Origin: Candidatus Sulfopaludibacter sp. SbA3
Lineage (GTDB): Bacteria > Acidobacteriota > Terriglobia > Bryobacterales > Bryobacteraceae
NCBI GenBank assembly: GCA_900290315.1
Contig: OKRF01000255.1
Location: 10,956-21,167, forward strand
DNA length: 10,212 nucleotides
Direction of reading: 5' to 3'
The notes under the pieces were generated by a model. The model saw only the letters and a program-made list of their open reading frames with translations. It searched no databases and was not told where the DNA came from. How positions within the stretch are numbered: the stretch's first letter is position 1; the number at the start of each line of letters is the position of its first letter. The position numbers and the translations under genes are program-made. Of the stretch, positions 1 through 6,180 are shown piece by piece.

Positions 1-2
1 AG

Positions 3-1349
3 GTGGATACCGTCAACGGATTCTGCGGCGGGGGCGGCGGTCCCGGCGGCGGCGCCACCAACCAGGCGCGCATGTTCATCTCGCTGAAACCTCTGTCGGA
101 ACGGAAAATCACCGCCGACCTGGTGATCGCCCGCCTGCGTCCCAAGCTGGCCCGCGTTCCCGGCGCCACGCTTTTCCTGCAGGCCAACCAGGACATCCGC
201 GTGGGAGGCCGCATGAGCGCGGCGCAGTATCAATTCACCATGCGCGGCGACAACCTGCAGGACCTGGTGGATTACGCGCCCAAGATGTACGAGAGGCTGC
301 GCAAGATCCCCATCATTGTCGACGTCAACAGCGACCAGCAGAACCGCGGTTTGCAGTCCATGGTCACCTACGATCGCGAGACCGCCGCGCGCTTCGGCAT
401 CTCGCCGCAGTTGATCGACAACACCCTTTACGATGCCTTCGGACAGCGCCAGGTGTCCACCATGTACGCCGTCCTGAACCAGTATCACGTGGTGATGGAG
501 GCGGCGCCGCAGTATTGGCAGGACCCCCAGTTCCTCAAGCAGATCTACGTACGCTCGCCATCCGGCCAGGAAGTTCCGCTGAGCGCTTTCTCCAAGCTTG
601 GGCCCACCACGGCGCCGTTATCGGTCAACCACCAGGGACTCTTCCCGGCGGTCACCATCTCGTTCAATCTGCAGCCTGGGGTGGCGCTGGGCGACGCCGT
701 AAACGAAATTAGTGCGGCCGCCCGCGAGGTCGGTCTGCCGCCTACGGTCCAAACCATGTACGCCGGCACTGCCACGGCTTATCTGGACTCACTCGGCAGC
801 GAACCCATTCTTATTGCCTGCGCACTGGTTACGGTCTACCTGGTGCTGGGCATTCTGTATGAGAGCTATATTCACCCGGTGACCATCATTTCCACGCTGC
901 CCTCCGCGGGCGTGGGCGCGCTGCTGGCGCTGATGCTGACCAAGACGGATCTCAGTGTGATTGCCATCATTGGGATCATTCTGCTGATTGGCCTGGTGAA
1001 GAAGAACGCCATCATCATGATCGATTTCGCTCTGCAATGCGAGCGGCTGGAGAACAAGAGTTCGCGCGACTCCATTTTCGAGGCGTGCCTGCTGCGCTTC
1101 CGGCCCATCATGATGACCACCATGGCAGCGATGTTGGGAGCCGTTCCGCTGGCACTGGGCACCGGGACGGGCGCTGAATTGCGCCGTCCGCTGGGCATCA
1201 CCATCATCGGGGGGCTGCTGGTCAGCCAGGCGCTGACGCTGTATACGACTCCGGTGGTATACCTGTATTTCGATCGGCTTCAGCACTGGTGGAACAGAGT
1301 CCGGGGGCACCGCCGCGAAACGATCGAACCGGCCGGCTCGGAGGCATGA
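3..1349 (+). CDS. RND efflux pump inner-membrane permease, C-terminal part (5' end cut by window)
   Basis: This is the last ~448 residues of a resistance-nodulation-division (HAE1) transporter, a proton-driven inner-membrane pump that exports drugs or other compounds through a periplasmic adaptor and an outer-membrane channel. Family members are about 1,040 residues, so more than half is missing upstream; the GTG at 3 is only the first in-frame codon, not a real start. Residues 1-265 form the second periplasmic porter/docking part (ISLKPLSER near 27, a short Gly-rich loop at 9-17). Hydrophobic segments follow at about 268-288, 293-311, 318-340, 367-387 and 397-421. Family signatures are visible: GLVKKNAIIMIDFAL (330-344), RFRPIMMTT (365-373) and the closing TTPVVYLYFDRL (415-426), which is most like MdtB/MdtC. 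The next gene, an outer-membrane factor, starts at or just after the stop, so the two form an operon. The transported substrate cannot be read from the sequence. Confidence 0.93.
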   Translation: MDTVNGFCGGGGGPGGGATNQARMFISLKPLSERKITADLVIARLRPKLARVPGATLFLQANQDIRVGGRMSAAQYQFTMRGDNLQDLVDYAPKMYERLRKIPIIVDVNSDQQNRGLQSMVTYDRETAARFGISPQLIDNTLYDAFGQRQVSTMYAVLNQYHVVMEAAPQYWQDPQFLKQIYVRSPSGQEVPLSAFSKLGPTTAPLSVNHQGLFPAVTISFNLQPGVALGDAVNEISAAAREVGLPPTVQTMYAGTATAYLDSLGSEPILIACALVTVYLVLGILYESYIHPVTIISTLPSAGVGALLALMLTKTDLSVIAIIGIILLIGLVKKNAIIMIDFALQCERLENKSSRDSIFEACLLRFRPIMMTTMAAMLGAVPLALGTGTGAELRRPLGITIIGGLLVSQALTLYTTPVVYLYFDRLQHWWNRVRGHRRETIEPAGSEA

Positions 1350-1360
1350 CGAGAGGAGAC

Positions 1361-2845
1361 ATGAACCTTAAGACCAGATACGGTGGCGCAGGTGTTCTTG
1401 CCTGTGTTCTTTTCACCAGCGGCTGCATGGTCGGCCCCAATTACAAGCGTCCCGCCGCCCCGGTTCCGGTGGCGTACAAGGAGCCGCCCACCGCCACCTA
1501 CAAGGAAGCGGACGGCTGGAAGCCGGCATCGCCCAACGACGCTCAGATCAAGGGTAAGTGGTGGGAGATCTATAACGACCCGGCGCTCAATGCGCTGGAA
1601 GAGCAGGTGGCGGTGAACAATCAGAACGTGCTGGCCCTGGAAGCGCAGTACCGAGAGGCCCGGGCTGCCACCCAGGTGGCGCGAGCGGCCCTGTTTCCCA
1701 CCGTCAGCACGGCACCGGCCATCACCGAATCGCGCGTGGGGGGATCGACCACCGCTAACGGCGCCGCAGTCTCTTCGGCCTTGCACACCGCGTACACTTT
1801 TCCGCTGAGCGCTTCGTGGGCGCCGGATCTTTGGGGCAGCGTCCGCCGCAATATCACGGCTGTTTCCGCGGCCGCGCAGGCCACCGCGGCCCAATTGGAA
1901 AACGCACGCCTGCTGTATCAATCGGAGTTGGCCCAGGATTATTTTCTGTTGCACGGGCTGGATACGCAGTACGACCTGCTGAACACCACGGTGCAGTCCT
2001 ACCTGGAATACCTCACGCTCACCAGGGACCGGTTCGCCGGCGGTGTGGCTTCCGATCTGGATGTGGCACAAGCCGAATCGCAGGTCTACACTACGCAGTC
2101 CGACATGCAGGACCTGGGCGTGCTTCGGGCGCAGTACGAACATGCCATCGCGGTGCTCACGGGCCGGCCGCCCGCCGAGCTCACCATCGCCAGCGTGGTT
2201 CTCAAGAACCCTCCGCCGGCGGTACCGATTAACGTGCCTTCGGCGCTGCTGGAACGGCGGCCCGACATCGCCGCCTCGGAACGCCAGATGGCTGCCGCCA
2301 ACGAGCAGATTGGCATCGCCACCGCGGCTTACTATCCGTCGCTGAACCTGAGCGCCAGTTTGGGGCTGGAAAACTCCAGCTTTCTGAAGTGGTTCACATG
2401 GCCGAGCCGCTTCTTCTCGGTGGGACCATCCCTTTCGGAAACGCTGTTCGACGCGGGCCGGCGCCGCGCCGTGCTTACCGAAGCGCAGGCGGCGTTCGAC
2501 GTGACCATCGCCAACTACCGCCAGACAGTGCTGACGGCCTTCCAACAGGTGGAGGATAACCTTGCCGCCCTGCGCGTGATGGAAGAGGAAGCCGTCACGG
2601 TGAATCGCTCGGTAGATTCTTCCAACCGCGCCCTGACAGTCTCCACAGCGCAATATAAGGCCGGCACCACCAGCTACCTGGCGGTCATCACGGCACAGGC
2701 CACCGCTTTGAGCGCCCAAAGAACCGCCATCGAACTCTTGACCCGGAGGCTCACCGCCAGCGTATCGCTGGTACAAGCTCTGGGCGGCGGCTGGGACGCC
2801 TCGCAATTGCCGAGCATGAAGGACGTGCAGTCGAAGACGCGATAG
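1361..2845 (+). CDS. Outer-membrane efflux lipoprotein, NodT/OprM family (TolC-like channel)
   Basis: The 494-aa product would be the outer-membrane channel of the tripartite exporter whose pump lies just upstream. The N-terminus is a lipoprotein signal: basic residues K4 and R6, a hydrophobic stretch, then FTSGC with the lipidated Cys at 22, followed by MVGPNYKRP, the usual start of mature NodT-family proteins. The rest has the two long helical repeats of the OEP family (roughly 60-265 and 275-480), including LLERRPDIAASERQ and AAYYPSLNLSASLG, which are typical conserved stretches. Length is normal for the family. I chose ATG 1361 because GAGAGGAG sits directly before it and it gives a clean signal peptide. 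ATG 1346 (five codons earlier) overlaps the pump's stop as ATGA and is a real alternative; either way the genes are translationally close. The reading frame also continues upstream into the pump gene, but that part is not expected to be translated. Confidence 0.93.
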   Translation: MNLKTRYGGAGVLACVLFTSGCMVGPNYKRPAAPVPVAYKEPPTATYKEADGWKPASPNDAQIKGKWWEIYNDPALNALEEQVAVNNQNVLALEAQYREARAATQVARAALFPTVSTAPAITESRVGGSTTANGAAVSSALHTAYTFPLSASWAPDLWGSVRRNITAVSAAAQATAAQLENARLLYQSELAQDYFLLHGLDTQYDLLNTTVQSYLEYLTLTRDRFAGGVASDLDVAQAESQVYTTQSDMQDLGVLRAQYEHAIAVLTGRPPAELTIASVVLKNPPPAVPINVPSALLERRPDIAASERQMAAANEQIGIATAAYYPSLNLSASLGLENSSFLKWFTWPSRFFSVGPSLSETLFDAGRRRAVLTEAQAAFDVTIANYRQTVLTAFQQVEDNLAALRVMEEEAVTVNRSVDSSNRALTVSTAQYKAGTTSYLAVITAQATALSAQRTAIELLTRRLTASVSLVQALGGGWDASQLPSMKDVQSKTR

Positions 2846-2878
2846 GATGCGCCGGCAAGGCCGCGACGGTCGCGCATC
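2846..2878 (+). terminator. Hairpin directly after the efflux operon
   Basis: GATGCGC (2846-2852) pairs perfectly with GCGCATC (2872-2878). The loop holds a smaller stem, CGGC-AAG-GCCG. It begins at the first base after the stop codon, where a transcription end would be expected. There is no T-run, so it is not a textbook intrinsic terminator; it may act with Rho or only protect the mRNA 3' end. Confidence 0.4.
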
Positions 2879-2904
2879 GCATAGCCGAAGGTGGCGGACT
2901 ACGG

Positions 2905-2910
2905 TAGAAT
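2905..2910 (+). promoter_or_regulatory. Candidate -10 box (TAGAAT) for a leaderless mRNA
   Basis: TAGAAT matches the sigma70 -10 consensus at five of six positions and ends 7 nt before the ATG of the coiled-coil gene. Transcription would then start at or next to the ATG. No Shine-Dalgarno sequence lies in front of that ATG, which fits leaderless translation. I see no convincing -35 box. Confidence 0.4.
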
Positions 2911-2917
2911 CTGAACA

Positions 2918-3388
2918 ATGGCACCGGAAGACCCGCCCGCGACCAAGCGAGACATACTGGAGTTGGGAGAGCGCATGGCCTCCTTGGGAGAGCGCCTGCT
3001 AGTGCGCATGACCTCCCTGGAGGAGCGCATGACCTCCCTGGAGGAGCGCATGCTTGTACGCATGACCTCCGTTGAGGAGCGCATGACCTCTCTGGAGGAG
3101 CGCATGACCTCCCTGGAGGAGCGCATGCTTGTACGCATGACCTCCGTTGAGGAGCGCATGACCTCTCTGGAGGAGAGCATGGCCGCCCTGGAGGAGCGCA
3201 TGCACGAACGGATGCGTGACATGCAGACCGAATTGCTAAAAGCCTACCTCCCTTCCCAGGAGCAGTCCAGCCTGAGGGATTCAGCGCTGGAAGCGCGCCA
3301 ATCGGCGTTGGAAGCGCGCTCCAATTCGGTGGAGCGCCGTCTCTTCGAAATAGAGAAGAAGCTCCTGCTCGACCCGCCCGTGGCCTAA
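2918..3388 (+). CDS. Small heptad-repeat coiled-coil protein, function unknown
   Basis: The predicted product is 156 aa, charged and almost wholly helical, with no signal peptide or membrane segment. From about residue 13 to 95 it is a chain of MTSLEER-like heptads broken by 4-residue MLVR/LLVR inserts. A second set (SALEARQ, SALEARS, NSVERRL, FEIEKKL) runs from about 125 to 152, ending in a short DPPVA tail. M/L/V and the second L/V of each heptad form the hydrophobic stripe of a coiled coil. It is probably an oligomerising or scaffolding protein, but I recognise no named family. The gene is alone between the efflux operon and the promoter of the next unit, with candidate hairpins on both sides. 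The frame is open throughout and all repeat units are multiples of three, which supports it being coding. The long open frame on the other strand here is a shadow of the repeats. Confidence 0.7.
   Translation: MAPEDPPATKRDILELGERMASLGERLLVRMTSLEERMTSLEERMLVRMTSVEERMTSLEERMTSLEERMLVRMTSVEERMTSLEESMAALEERMHERMRDMQTELLKAYLPSQEQSSLRDSALEARQSALEARSNSVERRLFEIEKKLLLDPPVA
3008..3175 (+). repeat. In-frame tandem repeat, 75-bp period (~2.2 copies) made of 21-bp sub-units
   Basis: Positions 3008-3100 and 3083-3175 match at a shift of 75 bp with one mismatch. Each 75-bp unit encodes three MTSL/VEER heptads plus one MLVR tetrad (25 residues). Within it a 21-bp unit (ATGACCTCCCTGGAGGAGCG plus C) recurs with small changes. 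The near identity, including at third codon positions, points to recent duplication by slippage or unequal recombination rather than selection on protein alone. Degenerate units continue on both sides, to about 2960 and 3205. Confidence 0.9.
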
Positions 3389-3402
3389 GGGCTACCAGCC
3401 TT
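3387..3402 (+). terminator. Small hairpin at the end of the coiled-coil gene
   Basis: AAGGGCT and AGCCTT can pair with a one-base bulge around a 3-nt loop, overlapping the TAA stop. It is short and has no T-run, so it is only a weak candidate for a transcription end. Confidence 0.25.
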
Positions 3403-3411
3403 CGGGCGGCG

Positions 3412-3441
3412 TTAACATTCGGGTCCGAATTGCTGTATACT
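3412..3441 (+). promoter_or_regulatory. Sigma70-type promoter for the oxidoreductase-DUF1080 unit
   Basis: TTAACA (3412-3417) and TATACT (3436-3441) each match consensus at five of six positions, with an 18-nt spacer. Transcription would start near 3448, giving a leader of about 50 nt before ATG 3498. It lies in the only clear gap between the coiled-coil gene and the oxidoreductase gene. I see no obvious operator in the leader. Confidence 0.55.
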
Positions 3442-3497
3442 GGCCGCAGCCGGATGCTATATCGCGCTAGAATTCCACTAGGTGGGTGAACGTTACC

Positions 3498-5093
3498 ATG
3501 TCGGAAAAAGGATTTACGAGAAGACACTTTTTCTACGGCACGCTGCTCGCGGGCGCCGTTCCAACAGGCGGCTTTGGCAGCACGCCTTCGCTCAAAATGC
3601 TGGGCTACAAATCGCCCAATGAGAAGCTCAACATCGCGTCGATTGGCGCGGGGGGCAAGGCGGCCAGCGACATCCGTGGCTGTGCTACCACGGAAAACAT
3701 TGTGGCGCTGTGCGACGTGGACGACAAGTCGGCAGCCAACATCTTTAAGGCTTTCGAGAAGCCTCCCAAGTACCGAGACTGGCGCAAAATGCTGGACAAG
3801 GAGGGGGACGGCATCGACGCTGTGATCGTGACCATCCCCGACTTCATGCACACCACTGCTGCCTACAACTGCATGGAGCGCGGCAAGCACGTGTACGTAC
3901 AAAAGCCGCTCACGCGCACCATATTCGAAGCCCGCCTGCTGCGTGAAGCGGCCAACAAGTTCAAGGTGGCCACCCAGATGGGCAACCAGGGATACTCCAA
4001 CGAGGGCACCCGGCAGGCCGCGGAGATCGTGTGGGCCGGCGACATCGGCAACGTCACGGAAGTCCACGCGTGGACCAATCGGCCGATCTGGCCCCAGGGC
4101 CTCACCGAGATTCCCGAGCCGAGCGCGGTTCCCGAGACGCTGGATTGGGACCTGTGGCTGGGGATCGCCAAGGAGCGGCCCTACACCTCGGGCGGCAAAG
4201 GCTACCCCACGGCTTTCGCGAGCGGCAATTTCTATCAGCCGGCCAACTGGCGAGGCTTCTACGATTTTGGCTGCGGCGCGCTGGGCGACATGGCGTGCCA
4301 CATTCTGGGCGCTCCCAACCTGGCGCTTAAACTCGGCTCGCCCACCAGCGTGGAGTGCATCAAGAAGGAAGGCGTCAGCGACTTCATGTTCCCCAAACTG
4401 TCGGTGATCCGGTACGATTTCCCGGCGCGGGGCAACATGCCGCCGGTGAAGCTGTTCTGGTACGACGGTCTGAAGGAGCAACCGAAGATCCCCGGCGTGG
4501 CGGATGGGGAATACCTGGGCGATCTGCCATCTCCGGCACGTCCGCAAGGGCAGGGGCAGGGCGGCCGCGGAGGCGGCGGCCGTGGGCAGGGCGGTGGCCG
4601 TGGGCAAGGCGGTGGACAGGCAGCCGCGCCCAATCCGCGCCGGCCGGAAGGCACCGGGCCGGTATTTGCATGGTCCAAGATCGAAGCTCTCAAAGCCAAC
4701 CCGCCCACGCGGCCGGCCACTCCGGATGGCAGCCTGTTCATCGGCGACAAAGGCATGATGACCACGGGGACTTACGGCGACGATACGCGCCTGATTCCGG
4801 TGGACAACATGAAGGATTACCAATACCCGAACGAGATTCTGACCCGGTCGCCGGGCCACTATCACGATTGGATCCGGTCGTGCAAGGGCGGCGAGCCTTC
4901 CTGCTCGAACTTCAACATTGCTTCGCCGTTCGTGGAGTGGATGCTGCTGGGCGTGATCGCGCTGCGGGTGGAAGGCAAGATCGAATGGGATGCGGCCAAG
5001 ATGCGCATCACCAATAACGCCGACGCCAACAAGTACGTCAGGCCCTACATCCGCAAGAGTTGGGAAAAGTATCTCCCCAGCAAACTCACCTAA
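3498..5093 (+). CDS. Tat-exported Gfo/Idh/MocA family oxidoreductase
   Basis: The 531-aa protein belongs to the NAD(P)-dependent sugar dehydrogenase family named after glucose-fructose oxidoreductase, inositol dehydrogenase and MocA. The N-terminus carries a twin-arginine signal (TRRHFFYG, residues 7-14, then a hydrophobic stretch), so it should be exported folded to the periplasm with its cofactor already bound. The Rossmann fold starts at IASIGAGGKA (46-55). The family's EKP motif appears as VYVQKPLTR with Lys at about 136, the usual catalytic lysine. The C-terminal half is the substrate domain. Residues about 350-375 are a Gln/Gly/Arg-rich low-complexity insert that looks like a flexible surface loop. 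ATG 3498 has AGGTGGG 11 nt upstream; GTG 3486 would add four residues. The DUF1080 gene follows after 66 nt in the same direction, suggesting oxidation of a glycoside (typically at C3) followed by cleavage. Substrate and reaction are inferred from family and context. Confidence 0.9.
   Translation: MSEKGFTRRHFFYGTLLAGAVPTGGFGSTPSLKMLGYKSPNEKLNIASIGAGGKAASDIRGCATTENIVALCDVDDKSAANIFKAFEKPPKYRDWRKMLDKEGDGIDAVIVTIPDFMHTTAAYNCMERGKHVYVQKPLTRTIFEARLLREAANKFKVATQMGNQGYSNEGTRQAAEIVWAGDIGNVTEVHAWTNRPIWPQGLTEIPEPSAVPETLDWDLWLGIAKERPYTSGGKGYPTAFASGNFYQPANWRGFYDFGCGALGDMACHILGAPNLALKLGSPTSVECIKKEGVSDFMFPKLSVIRYDFPARGNMPPVKLFWYDGLKEQPKIPGVADGEYLGDLPSPARPQGQGQGGRGGGGRGQGGGRGQGGGQAAAPNPRRPEGTGPVFAWSKIEALKANPPTRPATPDGSLFIGDKGMMTTGTYGDDTRLIPVDNMKDYQYPNEILTRSPGHYHDWIRSCKGGEPSCSNFNIASPFVEWMLLGVIALRVEGKIEWDAAKMRITNNADANKYVRPYIRKSWEKYLPSKLT
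4578..4613 (+). repeat. 18-bp tandem repeat in the Gly-rich insert of the oxidoreductase
   Basis: GGCCGTGGGCAGGGCGGT (4578-4595) is followed by a copy with one change (4596-4613). Each unit encodes GRGQGG. It sits inside a longer purine-rich stretch (about 4545-4620), consistent with slippage having grown this low-complexity loop. Confidence 0.8.
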
Positions 5094-5098
5094 GTCCC

Positions 5099-5150
5099 TC
5101 GGGCGGTGGGACAGGCCAATCGTTTTCCGCGGCCTGTCCCGCTTGCCCGA
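5099..5150 (+). repeat. Strong intercistronic hairpin, REP-like copy A
   Basis: GGGACAGGCC (5108-5117) pairs perfectly with GGCCTGTCCC (5131-5140) around a 13-nt loop containing ATCGTTTT. The stem extends by three pairs (two of them wobble) and then, past one bulged base, by TCGGGC/GCCCGA (5099-5104 with 5145-5150), about 19 pairs in total. It begins 6 nt after the oxidoreductase stop and ends 9 nt before the DUF1080 ATG, so it could stabilise the upstream mRNA or tune translation of the second gene. No T-run follows. The outer GTGGGACAG and the ATCGTTTT loop recur in the hairpin at 9922-9949. Confidence 0.75.
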
Positions 5151-5159
5151 AAGAGCGCC

Positions 5160-6131
5160 ATGAAGACAATCTCCGCCGCCTTTCTGCTTTTGGTTGTGCT
5201 CCTGATTCCAGCGTTGCCGATGAAGGAGACCAGCCCCTTCGCGGGCCGTTGGGACATCACCATTACGCCACAGGCGAACCCGGACAATCCGCCCAAGAAT
5301 CCGGCGCAACTCGCGCCGTACCCGGACTGGATGGAAGTTTTGGAGCATGACGGCAACTTCGAGGTGCGGGTGCAGCCGCGCTCGGGCAGCGTGCACGGAA
5401 TCAACGACATTTCGACTGATGGCACGAAGCTGACGCTGGTAATGTCGGCGCCGGCCAAGGGGCCGGCCACCGTCTGGGAAGTGACGGTCAAGAGCAACCG
5501 GATGACCGGCGTCGAGAAGCGCGGCGACAGGGTGACGGCACAGATCGCCGGAGTCCGCGCTCCGGAACTGAAGCGGAAGCCACCCAAGGCGTGGGCGGAT
5601 CCGGAGCCGCTGTTCAATGGCAGGGACCTTACGGGATGGGAACCGATTCCAGCCGGGAGCGCCAACCACTGGGTGGCGCAGGATGGCGTGCTGCTGAACA
5701 CGGAGCATGGAGCCAACCTGAAAACGACGCGGAAATTTGAAGACTTCAAGCTGCATATCGAATACAACTGCCCTGAGGACGGCAATAGCGGCATCTACCT
5801 GCGAGGCCGCGACGAGATCCAGGTGGCCTACGAAAAGCCGGGCGTGAACGATAAGTTTCACGATATGGGCGCCATCTACGGATTCATCGCCCCGGCGGCG
5901 GAACTGCCGCGGAAGCCCGGCGAATGGGAAAGCTTCGACGTCACGCTAGTGGGCCGCATGCTCACGATTGTGCGCAACGGGGTGAGGACGGTGGACAACC
6001 AGGAGATCCCCGGGATCAGCGGCGGAGCACTGGATGCCAACGAGGGCGAGCCCGGTCCGTTCTATCTGCAGGGCGACCACACGGGCGGAATGAAGTATCG
6101 GAACATCACGGTCTCGGTGCCGAAGAAGTAG
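5160..6131 (+). CDS. Secreted DUF1080 protein (3-keto-glycoside hydrolase/lyase family)
   Basis: The 323-aa product starts with a Sec signal peptide (MKT, then a leucine-rich core ending near residue 20). Residues about 22-140 form a beta-rich domain beginning SPFAGRWDITI, which looks like a small lipocalin-type barrel. Residues about 148-323 are the DUF1080 domain, now called 3-keto-disaccharide hydrolase: LFNGRDLTGWE at its start, then WVAQDGVLL, FEDFKLHIEY, GNSGIYLRGRDEIQV, GEWESFDV and the closing GGMKYRNITV, all typical. Characterised members cleave 3-keto-glycosides made by Gfo/Idh/MocA dehydrogenases, and such an enzyme is encoded immediately upstream, so a joint periplasmic pathway is likely. 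ATG 5160 is chosen for its clean signal peptide; its ribosome site (AAAGAG) is weak and lies just after a strong hairpin. An upstream in-frame GTG at 5106 would place arginines and prolines before the signal and is unlikely. Confidence 0.9.
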   Translation: MKTISAAFLLLVVLLIPALPMKETSPFAGRWDITITPQANPDNPPKNPAQLAPYPDWMEVLEHDGNFEVRVQPRSGSVHGINDISTDGTKLTLVMSAPAKGPATVWEVTVKSNRMTGVEKRGDRVTAQIAGVRAPELKRKPPKAWADPEPLFNGRDLTGWEPIPAGSANHWVAQDGVLLNTEHGANLKTTRKFEDFKLHIEYNCPEDGNSGIYLRGRDEIQVAYEKPGVNDKFHDMGAIYGFIAPAAELPRKPGEWESFDVTLVGRMLTIVRNGVRTVDNQEIPGISGGALDANEGEPGPFYLQGDHTGGMKYRNITVSVPKK

Positions 6132-6148
6132 TCCGCTCGCTTCTCTCG

Positions 6149-6180
6149 CGGTACCGGCGACAAGATCGCCGGCGTTACCG
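6149..6180. terminator. Bidirectional hairpin between convergent genes
   Basis: CCGGCGA (6154-6160) pairs with TCGCCGG (6166-6172) around a 5-nt loop; CGGTA (6149-6153) pairs with TACCG (6176-6180) past a 3-nt bulge, giving 12 pairs. It lies 17 nt after the DUF1080 stop, and its right arm contains the stop codon of the opposing peptidase gene (6175-6177). It can fold from both transcripts and probably ends or protects both. T-runs are absent. Confidence 0.55.

Noticed and set aside
1280..2806. A 508-codon minus-strand open frame opposite the NodT-family gene
   Set aside because: The plus-strand gene has clear family motifs and a lipoprotein signal; the antisense product is low-complexity and unrecognisable.
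3008..3205. Regular repeats that at first glance suggest a CRISPR-like or satellite array
   Set aside because: There are no unique spacers; the repeats are contiguous, in frame, and encode heptads.
2751..5861. A 1,036-codon open frame on the minus strand opposite the coiled-coil, oxidoreductase and DUF1080 genes
   Set aside because: It has no domain, is rich in Arg/Pro/Ala/His, repeats where the plus-strand heptads repeat, and crosses three well-supported genes and a promoter. High GC at third codon positions removes antisense stops.
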